NCBI GenBank assembly: GCA_023014485.1
Contig: JAJOZX010003206.1
Span: 62,001-126,000 of the forward strand
Direction of reading: 5' to 3'
Length of the DNA: 64,000 bases
DNA from: Bathynomus jamesi
Taxonomy: Eukaryota; Arthropoda; Malacostraca; Isopoda; Cirolanidae
The notes below the pieces were generated by a model. It did no database searches, was not told the DNA's origin, and saw nothing but the letters and a program-made list of their open reading frames with translations. Positions 11,521 through 22,639 of the stretch are shown here, piece after piece. The first letter of the stretch is position 1. Every line of letters starts with the position of its first letter. A program made the translations under genes and the position numbers.

Positions 11521-12910
11521 GCCAAACTCTATCAAAAGCCCAACAGCAAAGGTTTCACCGAAATCCCGAAAGGAGGATGATCAAGTCAGAAAGATATGCA
11601 AGATCGCCAGTAGAGCGTCTCTTGCAGAACCAGTACGGACGGTCTGAAACAGGATTGAGAAGAGATATGTTTAAGAACTTTCCTATTACAAATAGATTAA
11701 AAACTTTAGAATGGCAACAAAAAGCAATTGAATGATAGTTGGAGGGTTAAGACTTAAGTGGTCACCCTTCTTTGGGGACAAGTTGAATGAAAGTGAACTG
11801 CCAGCACAAAGGAAACGTACCAGATGAGAGACAAAGATGAGAAAGTTTACTTAGGCAGGGTGTCAGCACAGAACTACAGTTCTTGAGAACAGGAGGCGCA
11901 CCTTCCTCGAGCCCAGAGAGGAAAGAAAAAAAATCTTTGGAAAAGATTCTAATTTCAGACATAATTAAACCAGAGGGAGGAACAGCAGTGGAATCTTAGC
12001 AGGGTTGAGTTGGAGGCGAAAGTCTGAGCGAATAGTTCAGCTTTATCAAAAGAGACGGCAACTGAGTCGTCAGAACGGAAAAGAGGAGGGAAAGAAGTAA
12101 AGCTGTTGGAGAGGTTCTTGGTTTGGTGCCAAAAAGAACGAGAATTAAAATCAGGACGCTTTTCGCATTTTTATCTGATGGAGAGTCAAAGAACAGATTC
12201 TGCACGACGAGTGAGAATCGGAATAAGTTGGATGGCGAAGGGTACGGTACCTTCTGAAAGCCTCCACTCTTTTGCAGATAGCATTAGAACAAGCGAAGTT
12301 AAACCAGGGTTTTTTTGCATTACTAGAAGGAATAGAATATGGAATGTATGCCTCTATGCCGGAAGGAATCACCTCCGTGATGCGCTCAGCGCACCCGGAG
12401 GGGTCCCGGCCACAGAAGCAGTAATCATTCCATTAGAAATTAAATAAGTACTACCTAAGAGCCTCCCAATCAGCAGCGCCAGTGTCAAAGGCGCATCCTC
12501 TCGAGAGGATCCAAAGGCCGAACTGAAGCGGTAGGACAAACAAATACCCTACAAGATTGTGGTCGGAGGAACCCAACGGAGAAAAAAGTTTGACAGAATA
12601 AGGATGATGAGTGGTGAGAAATAAATCCAGAATGTTGGGCCTATCTCTAAGGTGATCGGGGATACGAGTGTCCTACAATCTACTCTAAGACATTCAGAAT
12701 AGAAAAAGTGTAAGCTTGTTCACCAAGGGTATCAATGAAATGGTATGAAAACCAGTGGTGGTGGTGGTGAACATCGAAATATAAAAGGCAGATTTAGGCG
12801 AAAGGAGAGTGGGATAGATGTATTCCACTTTGGAAGTTAGTCAGTCAAAGAGTTTTGGATAGTCGGTAGAATTAGGAGAAAGGTAGACAGCGCAAATGTA
12901 TTTAGTTTGT
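11521..12910 (-). mobile_element. Jockey-like LINE fragment (second LINE family)
   Basis: Minus-strand remnants read from right to left. The endonuclease end contains [18 protein letters not shown] and GSSDHNL (about 12530-12680). A linker follows with PWFNFACSNAI (12151-12372) and FWHQTKN-like sequence (about 12000-12200). The N-terminal reverse transcriptase carries the LSKLSHLCLSSGTFPLCW block (11762-11962). The copy ends with a decayed STGDLAYLS and FGETFAVGL region (11521-11720), cut just after the AFDRVW site. Many frameshifts and stops are present. The family is distinct from the L2-like copies and is also represented at 48995-49520/53890-54060 and 61819-62640. Confidence 0.82.
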
Positions 12911-13433
12911 AAGCGTTCTTATTTTACTTCTTTTCATCTTTCACCCCTCTCCTATATTCTCCGACTATTTTTCTGACTTGTCGGCAGTGGCCGGCGGATG
13001 ATGATGGTGATACTTTTTCCCTCTTTTTCTGAATGAATGTTAACCCACGAATGATAGGTGTTGCTCCTTACTTAACCCCCTACTCTCTCCTTTCTCTCGG
13101 GCTAGCCTTAGAGTGGATCTTAGGGTCTTTGTTAGCCTTAGCTTCTGTAGATCTGTAGATCCGATTTCCAGTGAAATTTCAGTACACTCACTAAGGTAGT
13201 TCGATCTTCAACTCAAAATATGGAATCTATTTAAAAACTGAAACCAGATGTTACTTCTGACGAATCATAGACGGATGTGTTGTGTTGTGTTTTACTTGAG
13301 ATATTACTTACTTACTTTGAATTTGTGATTTTCTAGTTCATATTGTTTTAGTCGTTTGTCATTTTACTTAGTTATGCCAAAAAAAATTTTGCGTTAAACT
13401 TTTGGGATAATAAAAACGAGGAACGTTTATTAC
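12911..13433. other. No gene seen
   Basis: AT-leaning sequence with no ORF above background. It may include decayed 5' sequence of the Jockey-like LINE to its left, but I see no motif to support that. Confidence 0.5.
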
Positions 13434-13541
13434 CACTCCAGTTGGTGCTCCTTTTCACTATATATATAGGAGTTGGTGCTCCTTTTCACTATATATATAT
13501 ATATATATATAATATAATATATATATATATATATATATTCG
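13434..13541. repeat. Short tandem duplication and (AT)n tract
   Basis: The phrase GTTGGTGCTCCTTTTCACT followed by TATATATA occurs twice in tandem (about 13440-13490). A mostly AT dinucleotide run follows to about 13540. Confidence 0.85.
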
Positions 13542-13793
13542 CGCAAAAAGTAAATTTGAAAACCTAGTTAACTATTTTGACTGAAGCATTAGTGACAGTT
13601 AATGGGGAAAAAAGAGTTTTACAAACAATAGATTTATTAGACAACCATAAAGTGAATAAACTAAGCCAAAATATGAAATAAAATAGAAAAAAAAAGTGAA
13701 ATTAATAGAGCAAATGTTTAAGTACAGATAATTAATGTGCTATATGACAACCTTTAGTTTCAACAACTTCACTCAAACGATTGGGATATTTCT

Positions 13794-14190
13794 CTAACAG
13801 CTTTTTGCATTTCCCAATTTGCAGAGTTCATTGACAGTACTTGGCCTCCGTACATGGATAGCTCTCCTGAGATCAAAACACAAATTCTCAATTAAACTGA
13901 GATCTGGTGACTGGGTTGGCCACTCCAAAACCTTCCATTTCTTCTTCTTCAGCCATAGCTGGGTAGATTTGTTCATGTTTCGTATCACTGTCAGGCTGCA
14001 GAATAAAATTACGACCCATGGAGAGTTGACGAACTGAAGGTATGACATCTCCCAACATTTCTTGATATTTGGTGAAATCCATGTTTCTGTTGATTTCCAT
14101 CAATTTACCAAGCTCAAAAGCATTGAAACAGCCCCAGAAGAGAATACTGCCACCACCATGTTCAACCGGTGTTGAACCATGTTCCATCAC
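13794..14190 (-). pseudogene. Tc1-like transposase remnant
   Basis: Minus-strand C-terminal half of a Tc1/mariner-superfamily transposase. It has HGGGSILFWGCF, then a decayed QPDSDTKH block corresponding to the second catalytic Asp region. WKVLEWPTQSPDLSLIENL supplies the third acidic residue (the Glu of IENL), as expected for DD34E Tc1 elements. Two frames are used (13888-14190 and 13794-14048) with a frame change near 14000. The N-terminal DNA-binding half and clear terminal repeats are not visible. Dead element. Confidence 0.85.
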
Positions 14191-14541
14191 TATGCAAAAT
14201 AATAATTCTATCTAAGATCCTGAGACAACTCTTTGCCCATGGTGGACTGATGACTGAACAGTATTCAACATTTACATTTTATACACTGACTAACAAACTA
14301 CCGAAAAAGTTTACGCTGAGATTTTCTGCGAGATGAACGTGCTTCTATTGTCAAATTTTCTGAACTGTTCCGTTGCTTGACAAAGTAATCTTACAATGGA
14401 TTCTGTTGTACTTACATTTTTGCACGAGAGAATATGTAAATATTGCTAAACAAATTAAGATATTGTTTACCATAACAAAAAGTAGCTTCATATAACTTAG
14501 TTTGCGATATTTCACGTTCTTTAAATACTTTTTCGTACAAC
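14191..14541. other. No gene seen
   Basis: AT-rich sequence between the Tc1 remnant and the next MITE; no supported feature. Confidence 0.5.
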
Positions 14542-14777
14542 TACCGTATCTGACGGCTTATAAGACGCACGGGCAAAAAGACGCACCCACATTTCAGCAG
14601 GGAATATTTAGGAAAAAAACTTTTGAGTGTATTTAAGCATTTAATGTTTACTCTTACTAATATGGAACATGAGCATGAAATCGACGATAATCGTCTCGTA
14701 ATATCATCATCAGTCGTTATAAATCCAGCTTTAATATTTACAATAATTCCTTTTTTAGTTAATTACAAGAAATAATA

Positions 14778-14811
<34 letters not shown>

Positions 14812-14999
14812 CGTTTAAGTAAACAATAACATTTTTAATTCTGAAGTTGGGCTAGGCAGAATTTAGCCTATCGGAGACAGCTACTGGGGGATTCATTAGC
14901 CTACGGGAGACCGCAACTTCACATATAGGACGCGGAGTGATTTTTTGAGCCATTTTTCGGAAAGAAAAATGAGTCTTATATGCCGTCAAATACGATATA
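14542..14999. mobile_element. MITE-like element with TGACGGC terminal inverted repeats
   Basis: The left end contains TGACGGCTTATAAGAC and the right end its inverted counterpart with TATATGCCGTCA. The inverted similarity covers roughly 28 bases with a few mismatches. There is no coding capacity. An ATT/AAT trinucleotide run (about 14772-14811) lies inside. A non-autonomous DNA transposon is likely; the superfamily was not determined. Confidence 0.65.
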
Positions 15000-15474
15000 T
15001 ACAGTAAGGTCCCCACTATACGTTGCCTCGCAACGTGTCGTTTCGCCTATCAATATTTTCACAAGTTATGATACTTCCTTCACTGGTAGCTGGGTTGGAC
15101 CCAACCCAGTTGTCTCCAGTGGGTTTTTTCAGAAAAAAAAAGACAACCTATGCAACCGAGCTTTTTCGAGTTTCTCAAAATAAATCACTGAATCACTAAT
15201 AAAATAGATTAATTCTTGCACAGTACTGAAATACTGAAATATGGAGCAATAAAAGATTCCGCATTCACAGAACTTAACTGAGGTATTACAAACATTAATT
15301 ATTTGAGGATTTTATTTTCTAGCAAAACATATACCTAACTGCCCAATGAAAATACAACTTGGGGTAAATAGTTATTTTTGTAATAAGCTCTGTTATTGAG
15401 CTCTATTCTTGTACTATTTTGGCCATTGAAAATATAAAAAAGCTCGATAAAACCTAGGTGGGTTGGGTTTTTGC
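15000..15474. other. Non-coding spacer with a short perfect palindrome
   Basis: No gene. CTGGGTTGG-A-CCCAACCCAG near 15092-15112 is a perfect inverted repeat of 9-10 bases per arm. Otherwise AT-rich unique sequence. Confidence 0.5.
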
Positions 15475-15953
15475 TAGTGATGGGACGATTAATCGGAATC
15501 GGAAGAATCGAGCATTTTTCAGGAATCGGAATCGAGAGAATTGTACCCTGATTTCCGATTCTTAAACTTTTAATTGAACCAGTTTTGCAATGTAAACTTA
15601 AAAATTTAAATGAAAGAGGATAACAAATTTTATTTTTATTGTATTGTAGCTATACATTAAAACATGTATATCCATGATGTGTAATCAAGAAGATTAAAAT
15701 GAATTGTTACAACTTACAGTTGATTTTTATTTTTAAACCAATCTATTATACTTTATATTAACATACTCATAATGTAAATAGTTAATCTTACCAGAGTAAA
15801 ATATGACAATTTCCAGAAAAACAAGTATAGAATTATATTTTAAAATATTGAGAATCGGAATCGGAATCGAGAATCGTATCGGAATCGAGACTTTTTAGTG
15901 GTATCGGAATCGGAATCGGAATCGTTAAAAATTTTGGTATCGTCCCATCACTA
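15475..15953. mobile_element. Non-autonomous hAT MITE with 8-bp target duplication
   Basis: Flanked by identical GTTTTTGC octamers at 15467-15474 and 15954-15961. Ends are TAGTGATGGGACGAT and its inverted counterpart. Subterminal regions contain tandem ATCGGA units on both sides (15490-15560 and 15850-15925), the arrangement hAT transposases use for binding. The interior is AT-rich without an ORF. The 8-bp duplication and subterminal motif clusters are diagnostic of the hAT superfamily. The perfect duplication argues for fairly recent insertion. Confidence 0.93.
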
Positions 15954-16104
15954 GTTTTTGCCAACCCTGACTGGTAGTGGATTTTATTTTATCAATAATA
16001 CATAGTCAGCTTAAAAAATAGCTTCACTTTTTTATTCCAATACTGAAGCTGACTACACCGGTGTGGGCTTCCTCACATTATATAGGGACCTCTACCGCGT
16101 AAGA

Positions 16105-16347
16105 CAGTGTTTCCCAACCACGGGTTGCCACAAAATTTGAAAATTACAAAAATAAGTAATTGAAATTTTAAAAGCTAGTGAACATTTGAAAATTTCAAAC
16201 GAAACAGAACATTCGCATTTTATTACGTCCATATAAGCCGTTTGAAATTATGTGGTGGGGGGGGGGGGGGGGGGGTTGACGATGTTCAGCAGTGGGAGAC
16301 GAAAATCCTCCAGGGTGCTATGGGCCAGGAAAGGTTGGGAACCACTC
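16105..16347. mobile_element. hAT-like MITE with CAGTGTTTCCCAACC ends
   Basis: The left end is CAGTGTTTCCCAACC and the right end is GGTTGGGAACCACT, an imperfect inverted pair of about 14 bases. A poly-G run lies at about 16256-16275. There is no ORF and no clear target duplication. It sits about 50 bases downstream of the BTB gene stop codon and carries a TTTATT (AATAAA on the minus strand) at 16218-16223, so it may supply part of that gene's 3' untranslated region. Confidence 0.6.
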
Positions 16348-16394
16348 ACTTAAAGAAACCACAAATTTTTCCTAGTCTAAACTGAAATTGGGTA

Positions 16395-19300
16395 CTAACT
16401 TAAAGGATATATTATGGGTCTGTGATCGATGCCCTCCGAATGCTGATTTTGATCACTTCCCATATCCGATGACTCTACATAGACCTCCCCCAGAGCATCC
16501 GAAGGCTCAGACTTCAGTTCTCTTCTGTTGTCCATCCGCTCATCTTCTAAATCTATGCTGGCATCTCCACTCATGTTTACGCGTTCGTTCCCACTTTCTA
16601 TGAGGCCTTCCCCAGTCAAATTATCTGAATGGATTTAGTTTGCAGTCACTGAGTGGTTCCAATGTTACAGTAAATACCTCAATGATACTTATAAAACAAA
16701 TGGGTTAGACTATAAATTACTATTATAACCAAAGTTAAATCTGAAATGGTCATTACCTACATTTTAAGTCTGAGTCAAAAATAATTTCTCAATGAAGAGT
16801 TTGCACTAACCCATAAGTTGCAATTGTAATGTTTGTAAAAATGCTAATCCTTCATTTGAATGAAGGTATAATTTTAACAAAGTTGTAACTGAAGAGATTT
16901 TCTTTTGGCAATCATAACACTATTACTTCAAAATAATACTTCATATTATGCAAAAGAAGTTTCTTGTTAAAAATTCCTTCCAAATTAGTAACTAAACATT
17001 TCAATAAACTACAAGATTTTCTTTCCTATGACTTAAACATTCTGTCAAATCAAATAGCGAGACAAAGACCCAACTGGATCTTATTTAAATAAACTATTAA
17101 ACTGTTGAAAACGTCCCTCAGAGGCTCTTAAACATTTCAATAATTGTACTTAATGGGCCATAATGAATGTAATCTTGTACAAGACAATGCCTTCATGTAT
17201 CTTCATTGAAAACCACTTTCATTAGACTAAGTGAACCATTTAGCCCATGTTCCCTGAACCACTTATTTAAGACTTCTTTAGTGGACCCGAAAACAAAACA
17301 GGGGTTCCAAATAATCAAGCCCTTTGTGATACAAAAACTCAAGCTTAACCACAAAATGATAATCCGGGAATCTTATCTACTAATCTAACGGATTTCAAGA
17401 AAACTTACAATGAAGGATACTTCTCCAACACCTCCATGTCATTGAAGGAGACGCACCTGCGTTCTGACTAGAAGAGTTGTCTGCCTGAGAGACAGCAGGG
17501 GCGCCTGACGTTCTTTTCCTTCGTTTGGTGGAGGGACTGTTTGTATGGAAGATTCCATCTGTGGTTATGTCATCATCTTTACCCTCTTGACTTGAATTAA
17601 AGCCAGTAGAGGGACTGCTCCTGCCTAATATTCCACCTATCGTTCCTGTGCCTCCACTTAAACAGCTCGAAGAGTTATGAGGATCTCTACTTTGGCTCTG
17701 GAGAAGAGGTTAAAAACAAAATAAAAAAATATACCCAAATAACATAGGGACCTAACAATTTACCAACTCAAAATCTTTCTCCCTATCATCATTACCTTTT
17801 CTAATTACTATTAGGTCATCCCATAAGTAATGTCGTTTTTTAGATCGGAATTTGAAAGACAAAAAAAAACAACTGAAACTTTTTAATCTAGTATATATTT
17901 TCCATCGGAATCAATGACACTCTGCCAACGTCCTACAAACTTTTCAATGCCATGTTTATAAAATTCAGGCGGTTTTCAGGCAAAAAACGTACAAAGACTG
18001 GTGTGCAGGTCATTTAAAGAAGTATACCGTTTCTCATCAAGATAGTTTTGCAGACTCCTGAAGAGATGATAATCTGAAGGCGCAAGGTCTGGAAGTTTTT
18101 CCCACCCAAGCTCCTCAATTTTTGCAGAAGTGTTCCGAGCGGTATCAGGACGTGCGTTGTCGTGGTGGAACACAATTCATTTCCGATTAACCAAAGAAGG
18201 TCTCTTCTTTTAGTGCAGTGTTCAATCGATCGAGTTGTTGACAGTAGACTTGAGCGGTGATTGTTTGGTTGTGTGGTAAGGTTTCAAAGTGTATTACACC
18301 ACCTTTATACCACCAAACACTAAGCAATACCTTCCGAGGGTGAAGGTTTGGTTTTGGCTGTGGTGTCGCTGGTTCTCCGGCACAAACCCACTGTCGACGG
18401 CGCTTAACATTCTGGTACAGTATCCACTTTTCATCACCAGTCACTAAACGGTGCAAAAACGGATCTTGGAGTTCATGGGAATGAAGAACTGTGCTAATGT
18501 TTACCCGCACCCTCAGATTGTCGACCGACAATTCATGTGGCACCCATTTTCCTAACTTAGGCACTTTCCCGAGTTGTTGCAAATGTCGATGGATGGTGGA
18601 CGGGGATGAATTGAGTTTCTGGGCCAATTCTTCGACAGTTGTTGAACAGTCTTCTTCAAGTGCGGCTAACAGCAGGTCATCATCAAACTCAGCAGGGCGT
18701 TCAGAGCGTGCTGCATCTGTCAAACAACAGTCACCATTCCTAAACTTTTGAAACCATCTTTGACATTTCCTCACATGCAGAATATCGTTGCCATAAACGT
18801 CCTGAATAGGCTGACCATATTTCCTTGAGACAAAAACGGGACATTGGAATGGCAAAAAAGGGACGGGGGTTATGTAATATTCTGTATTCATGAAAAAGTA
18901 AGTACATAAACATATTGAGCTTACAATTATTCTTCAGTGACAGAACCCATACAAAAACCCATACAAAACGGTACGTATGGTCAGCCTAGTCCTGAATGTT
19001 TCGCGATGCTTCAGTAGCACTATTCCCTTTTTTGAACTCGTAAAGCATTATATGCCTGATATGCTCTTCTGATACTGCCATGTTTATGAGGGGTTCACAA
19101 AGCAAAACACACGTCTTCACTGGTCAAGGTCTGTAAAGTATGTAGCGAAACACGATAGATCTCCTCTTAGATATAACCTTCGGAAAATTTATGCTTAAAC
19201 CGAGTAGGACTAGTTTAAACTTAATCTATCATAAAAAAACGACATTACTTATGGGATGACCTGATACATGCAACAACAAAAATTATGTTAACAAATAAAC

Positions 19301-20080
19301 TGGCTAGTATTTGCTTCACAATGTTGAGGCCAAGTATGTCACTCTTAATCAGTCACACATTTTCCTAAGCTTTAGGCATTCTTATTTTAAACCCACATGA
19401 TTTCCCCCCAACTAATAACAACTCCATGGTTACCTGATCAAGGTCATCTGAAGACCCCGCCAATCCTCTAATTTTCAGACTCTCTGCTGTTTTGAGAAAA
19501 GCTGCTAATTGATCTTGTGCTATATTAACTTCTCCATTGTACATAAATTCCAAAAGTCTCTCCATTTCTATGTGCCCTACATCTTTAAGAATTACTATTG
19601 GGTGTTGGCAAGGATTAGCCTGTGAAGGAAGAAGTTCATGTACATACAAAACTGCAGTGTTTAAACCATTGCAGTAACTAAACTTTTTAGTATTAAAACC
19701 AAATGCAAAGTAAAGAATTATTAATAAGGAGTACTTAGGAAACTGATCACAAAGATTTAGACTGTCATGAAAAAGCTCCCGATTTTGTCACCTTCAGATA
19801 AAGATCACACGTGAAATCAGTTTCATATCTTATAATGGCATTTAAAAAAATTATTTATTAACGTTTTTAAAAGCTGAATGCTTCTTACCCTGAGAAGGGA
19901 GCGGAAATAAGGAGAGCACGCAGACAGAACCATCTTGTGTGCTGAATAATGATGCCCGTCGCATGCTACGGTAACATCAACAAAATCCTCTTCATCTCTT
20001 AGAGACTGAAATGCTGTGACAATTTTGACAGTATAGTCATTCCACCTCAAAGAGTAATGCTGCTCTGAAGATGTCCCCAT
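16395..20080 (-). CDS. BTB-domain protein (BTB/lola-tramtrack type), four exons
   Basis: Predicted coding exons on the minus strand are 19889-20080, 19434-19619, 17457-17697 and 16395-16624 (stop at 16395-16397). All junctions are AG/GT with matching phases (0, 0, 1), giving about 282 residues. The protein opens with [11 protein letters not shown], the signature of insect-type BTB nuclear factors. The BTB fold covers residues about 32-118, including [12 protein letters not shown] and [10 protein letters not shown], and mediates dimerisation. A Ser-rich region follows with a KRRKR nuclear signal (residues about 184-188), then an acidic tail with KSEPSD. Family members normally end in zinc-finger or other DNA-binding exons; none is visible, so this may be a finger-less isoform, or the last exon may splice on through GTTAGT just before the stop. 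It is the only well-supported host gene here. Confidence 0.85.
17403..17462 (-). promoter_or_regulatory. Two alternative 5' splice sites of BTB exon 3
   Basis: On the minus strand, exon 3 stays open past a GTGCGT donor (intron would start at 17456) to a better GTAAGT donor (intron would start at 17408). The two are 48 bases apart and both leave phase 1, so either joins exon 4 in frame. Use of the distal site would add 16 residues, including MTWRCW. Choice between them cannot be decided from sequence. Confidence 0.55.
18187..18891 (-). pseudogene. mariner transposase fragment (DD34D), copy 1
   Basis: Reads from the inserted MITE into the helix-turn-helix region ([17 protein letters not shown]), the second HTH ([14 protein letters not shown]) and the start of the catalytic domain with [15 protein letters not shown]. 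The open frame ends just before the HHDNA block, which continues in another frame at 17976-18173. The first about 20 residues of the frame derive from the MITE, so its apparent start is not the ancestral one. Confidence 0.9.
18808..18989. mobile_element. 182-bp MITE with 8-bp duplication inside mariner copy 1
   Basis: TCCTGAAT occurs at 18800-18807 and 18990-18997, and mariner copy 2 has that site only once. Ends are AGGCTGACCATA and TATGGTCAGCCT, an inverted pair. The 8-bp duplication suggests hAT origin. This insertion splits the mariner N-terminal domain and explains most of the length difference between the two mariner copies. Confidence 0.9.
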
Positions 20081-20325
20081 AATGCAGTAGTAAAGTGATA
20101 CTTCAGTTAGTCCCTCTATGATTACTAAAATATTAGCACCAATCTATGAATAGTTTCAAAGGAATAAAACCCTTGCTGTATCCTCTTCCGCTCCCCTCTC
20201 TTGAATCCTTTTGAAGAACCCCTGCTGTTCCCTTATGCCAGGATAATGGATGGCCCTAGGCGAGTTTCAATTGCCTTTTGGCACTTTCCTGGCTCTTTAT
20301 GGCTCAGTTTGCATTTTTTACACAC
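20081..20325 (-). other. 5' untranslated part of BTB exon 1
   Basis: Upstream of the ATG at 20080 the exon appears to start at 20325, right after a strong acceptor (T-rich tract ending in CAG on the minus strand). A short upstream ORF (ATG to TAA, five sense codons) lies near the start of this segment and could dampen translation. At least one further 5' exon would therefore lie to the right, but I could not identify it. Confidence 0.5.
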
Positions 20326-20743
20326 CTGAAAAATAAAAAAAGGAATGAGCTTTGTCCAAGATATCTTTTCATAAATGACTAAGACCTAACAATTCCTACA
20401 GAAAAATCTCTGCTTTAAAATTATGTAATGCAGCAATGCCCTCTTTAATGTCCTACCAGGAGGAAGAGAGGATTCTGTAGGTTCTGGGTGAAACCTTGCA
20501 ATTTAAAAATGCTTTAATGGACTTCAGGAAGTGATTCCTCTTGGTGCCAATTAAACTCTATAGATACACAACTAGCCGATGATATTTAGTACAAGATCTA
20601 AGCTAACAGTCAAACCCAGTTACTATGTCATACAATATATTTGTTGGTGTTCCATTTTCTCCTTGTATCAGTTGCTCGGAGACACTAGCACCAGACCTCC
20701 ATAACATATAACATTTGTTAATAGACTCTTAAAAGTACGTACA

Positions 20744-20818
<75 letters not shown>

Positions 20819-21140
20819 CCACATTTCACTTTAGTGCGCTGCCATTACTGGAAAATCAAAACTAAAGCATCCTTCAAATTACCAGAGAAATAACAATATG
20901 TTCATGATGGATCTAATGACAAAAAACCTGCAATACAGCACTGGTATGGCAGTTATACAAAGAGAAATCAATCCCAGATAAATAAGGTACATTGTAATAA
21001 GATTAAAAGAAACACTTGACACAAAACCTAAGTGCCTCACTTTCAGTAATGACCATATATATTGCAAAAACAAAAATATTTTTTGAACTATAAAAAAAAT
21101 TTAAGTGCATTCAAATGATTTATTAATATAATACTGTATA
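20326..21140. repeat. Non-coding flank with (AC)n microsatellite
   Basis: Presumed intron or upstream region of the BTB gene. The only distinct feature is an AC dinucleotide run at about 20748-20816. No coding sequence is supported. Confidence 0.8.
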
Positions 21141-22387
21141 TCAGGTCATCCCATAAGTAATGTCGTTTTTTTACGATATATTAAGTTTAAACTAGTCCTA
21201 CTCGGTTTAAGCAAATTTTACGAAGGCTATATCTAAGAGATCTATCATGTTTCGCTACATACTTTACAGACCTTGACCAGTGAAGACGTGTTTTTTGCTT
21301 TATGTGAACCCCTCATAAACATGATGGTATCAGAAGAGCATATCAGGCATATAATGCTTTACGAGTTCAAAAAAGGGAATAGTGCTACTGCAGCAACGCG
21401 AAACATTCAGGACATTTATGGCAATGATATTCTGCATGTGAGGAAATGTCAAAGATGGTTTCAAAAGTTTAGGAATGGTGACTGTTGTTTGACAGATGCA
21501 GCACGCTCTGGACACCCTGCTGAGTTTGATGATGACTGCTGTTAGCCACACTTGAAGAAGACTGTTCAACAACTGTCGAAGAAATGTCCCAGAAACTCAA
21601 TTCATCCCCATCCATCGACATTTGCAACAACTCGGGAAAGTGCCTAAGTTAGGAAAATGGGTGCCACATGAATTGTCGGTCAACAATCTGAGGTGTGGGT
21701 AAACATTAGCACAGCTCTTCATTCCCATGAACTCCAAGATCCATTTTTGCACCATTTAGTGAATGATGATGAAAAGTGGATACTGTACCAGAATGTTAAG
21801 CGCCGTCGACAGTGGGTTTGTGCCAGAGAACCAGCGACACCACAGCCAAAACCAAATCTTCACCCTCGGAAGGTGTTGCTTAGTGTTTGGTGGGATAATA
21901 CACTTTGAAACCTTACCACACAACCAAACAATCACCGCTCAAGTCTACTGTCAACAACTGGATCGATTGAACACTGCACTAAAAGAAGAGAGACCTTCTT
22001 TGGTTAATCGGAAAAGAATCGTGTTCCACCACGACAACGCACATCCTCATACCGCTCGGATCACTTCTGCAAAAATTGAGGAGCTTGGGTGGGAAAAACC
22101 TCCACATCCTCCAGACCTTGCGCCTTCAGATCATCATCTCTTCAGGAGTCTGCAAAACTATCTTGATGAGAAACAGTATACTTCTTTAGATAACCTGCAC
22201 ACCAGTCTTTGTACGTTTTTTGCCTGAAAACCGCCTGAATTTTATAAACATGGCATTGAAAAGCTTGTAGGACATTGGCAGTGTGTCATTGATCCCGATG
22301 GAAAATATATACTAGATTAAAAAGTTTGAGTTTTTTTGTCCTTCAAATTCCGATCTAAAAAATGACATTACTTATGGGATGACCTGA
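21141..22387 (+). mobile_element. mariner element, copy 2
   Basis: Flanked by TA at 21139-21140 and 22388-22389. About 30-base inverted repeats begin TCAGGTCATCCCATAAGT. Full-length at 1247 bases, same family as copy 1 but in opposite orientation. It preserves the site where copy 1 carries its MITE, so it serves as the empty allele for that insertion. Confidence 0.94.
21273..22227 (+). pseudogene. mariner transposase (DD34D), frameshifted copy 2
   Basis: The natural start is near 21321 ([18 protein letters not shown]). The first frame (21273-21545) covers the N-terminal HTH and ends at a frameshift after EFDDD. A damaged segment (21545-21690) follows. 21693-21908 carries the NDDEKW first-Asp region, and 21763-22227 carries HHDNAHPHTA and LAPSDHHLF. 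At least three frame changes are needed to read the whole protein, so it is inactive. Confidence 0.92.
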
Positions 22388-22639
22388 TATATATAATGAA
22401 TTTCACAAACACGTGAAATGAATAAATGATACAAACCAACAAGGAAAAAAAATGATCCAAAGGCCTTTCGTGTCTTCAGAAATACACCTCATCAGGGAAT
22501 GAAGGGAGATGGTGAGATGATGAAAATATATACATATGTACAATGGGACAGAAAAATAAAAAGATTAGCACATGATTAACAAGATTTGATTAAAGGCAAA
22601 AGGTATTTTAACAGGATCAATCATTACAGGCCAAAGATG

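Larger units (their letters stand above)
17811..19264 (-). mobile_element. mariner element, copy 1, inside BTB intron 2
   Basis: TA duplications at 17809-17810 and 19265-19266 flank inverted repeats starting GGTCATCCCATAAGTAATG. The minus-strand transposase is in pieces. The N-terminal helix-turn-helix region (about 19000-19100) is cut off by a MITE, while 18187-18891 carries the paired-type DNA-binding region through TGDEKW (first catalytic Asp). 17976-18173 has HHDNARP (second Asp) and LAPSDYHLF (third Asp), matching DD34D mariners. A frameshift near 18180, the MITE and a small loss before LAPSD make it inactive. Confidence 0.93.

Noticed and set aside
1333..11580. Very long Arg/Glu/Gly-rich and Ser/Leu-rich ORFs over the GA arrays, up to 1057 residues
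   Set aside because: A/G-only sequence contains no TAA and almost no other stops, so ORFs are expected on both strands. They lack any motif and change with repeat phase.
16105..16347. Confident hAT assignment with target duplication
   Set aside because: Ends fit, but the flanking octamers do not match, so it was kept at moderate confidence.
22440..22520. Penelope-like retroelement 3' tail
   Set aside because: A short phrase resembles such tails, but there is no reverse transcriptase or endonuclease motif nearby.
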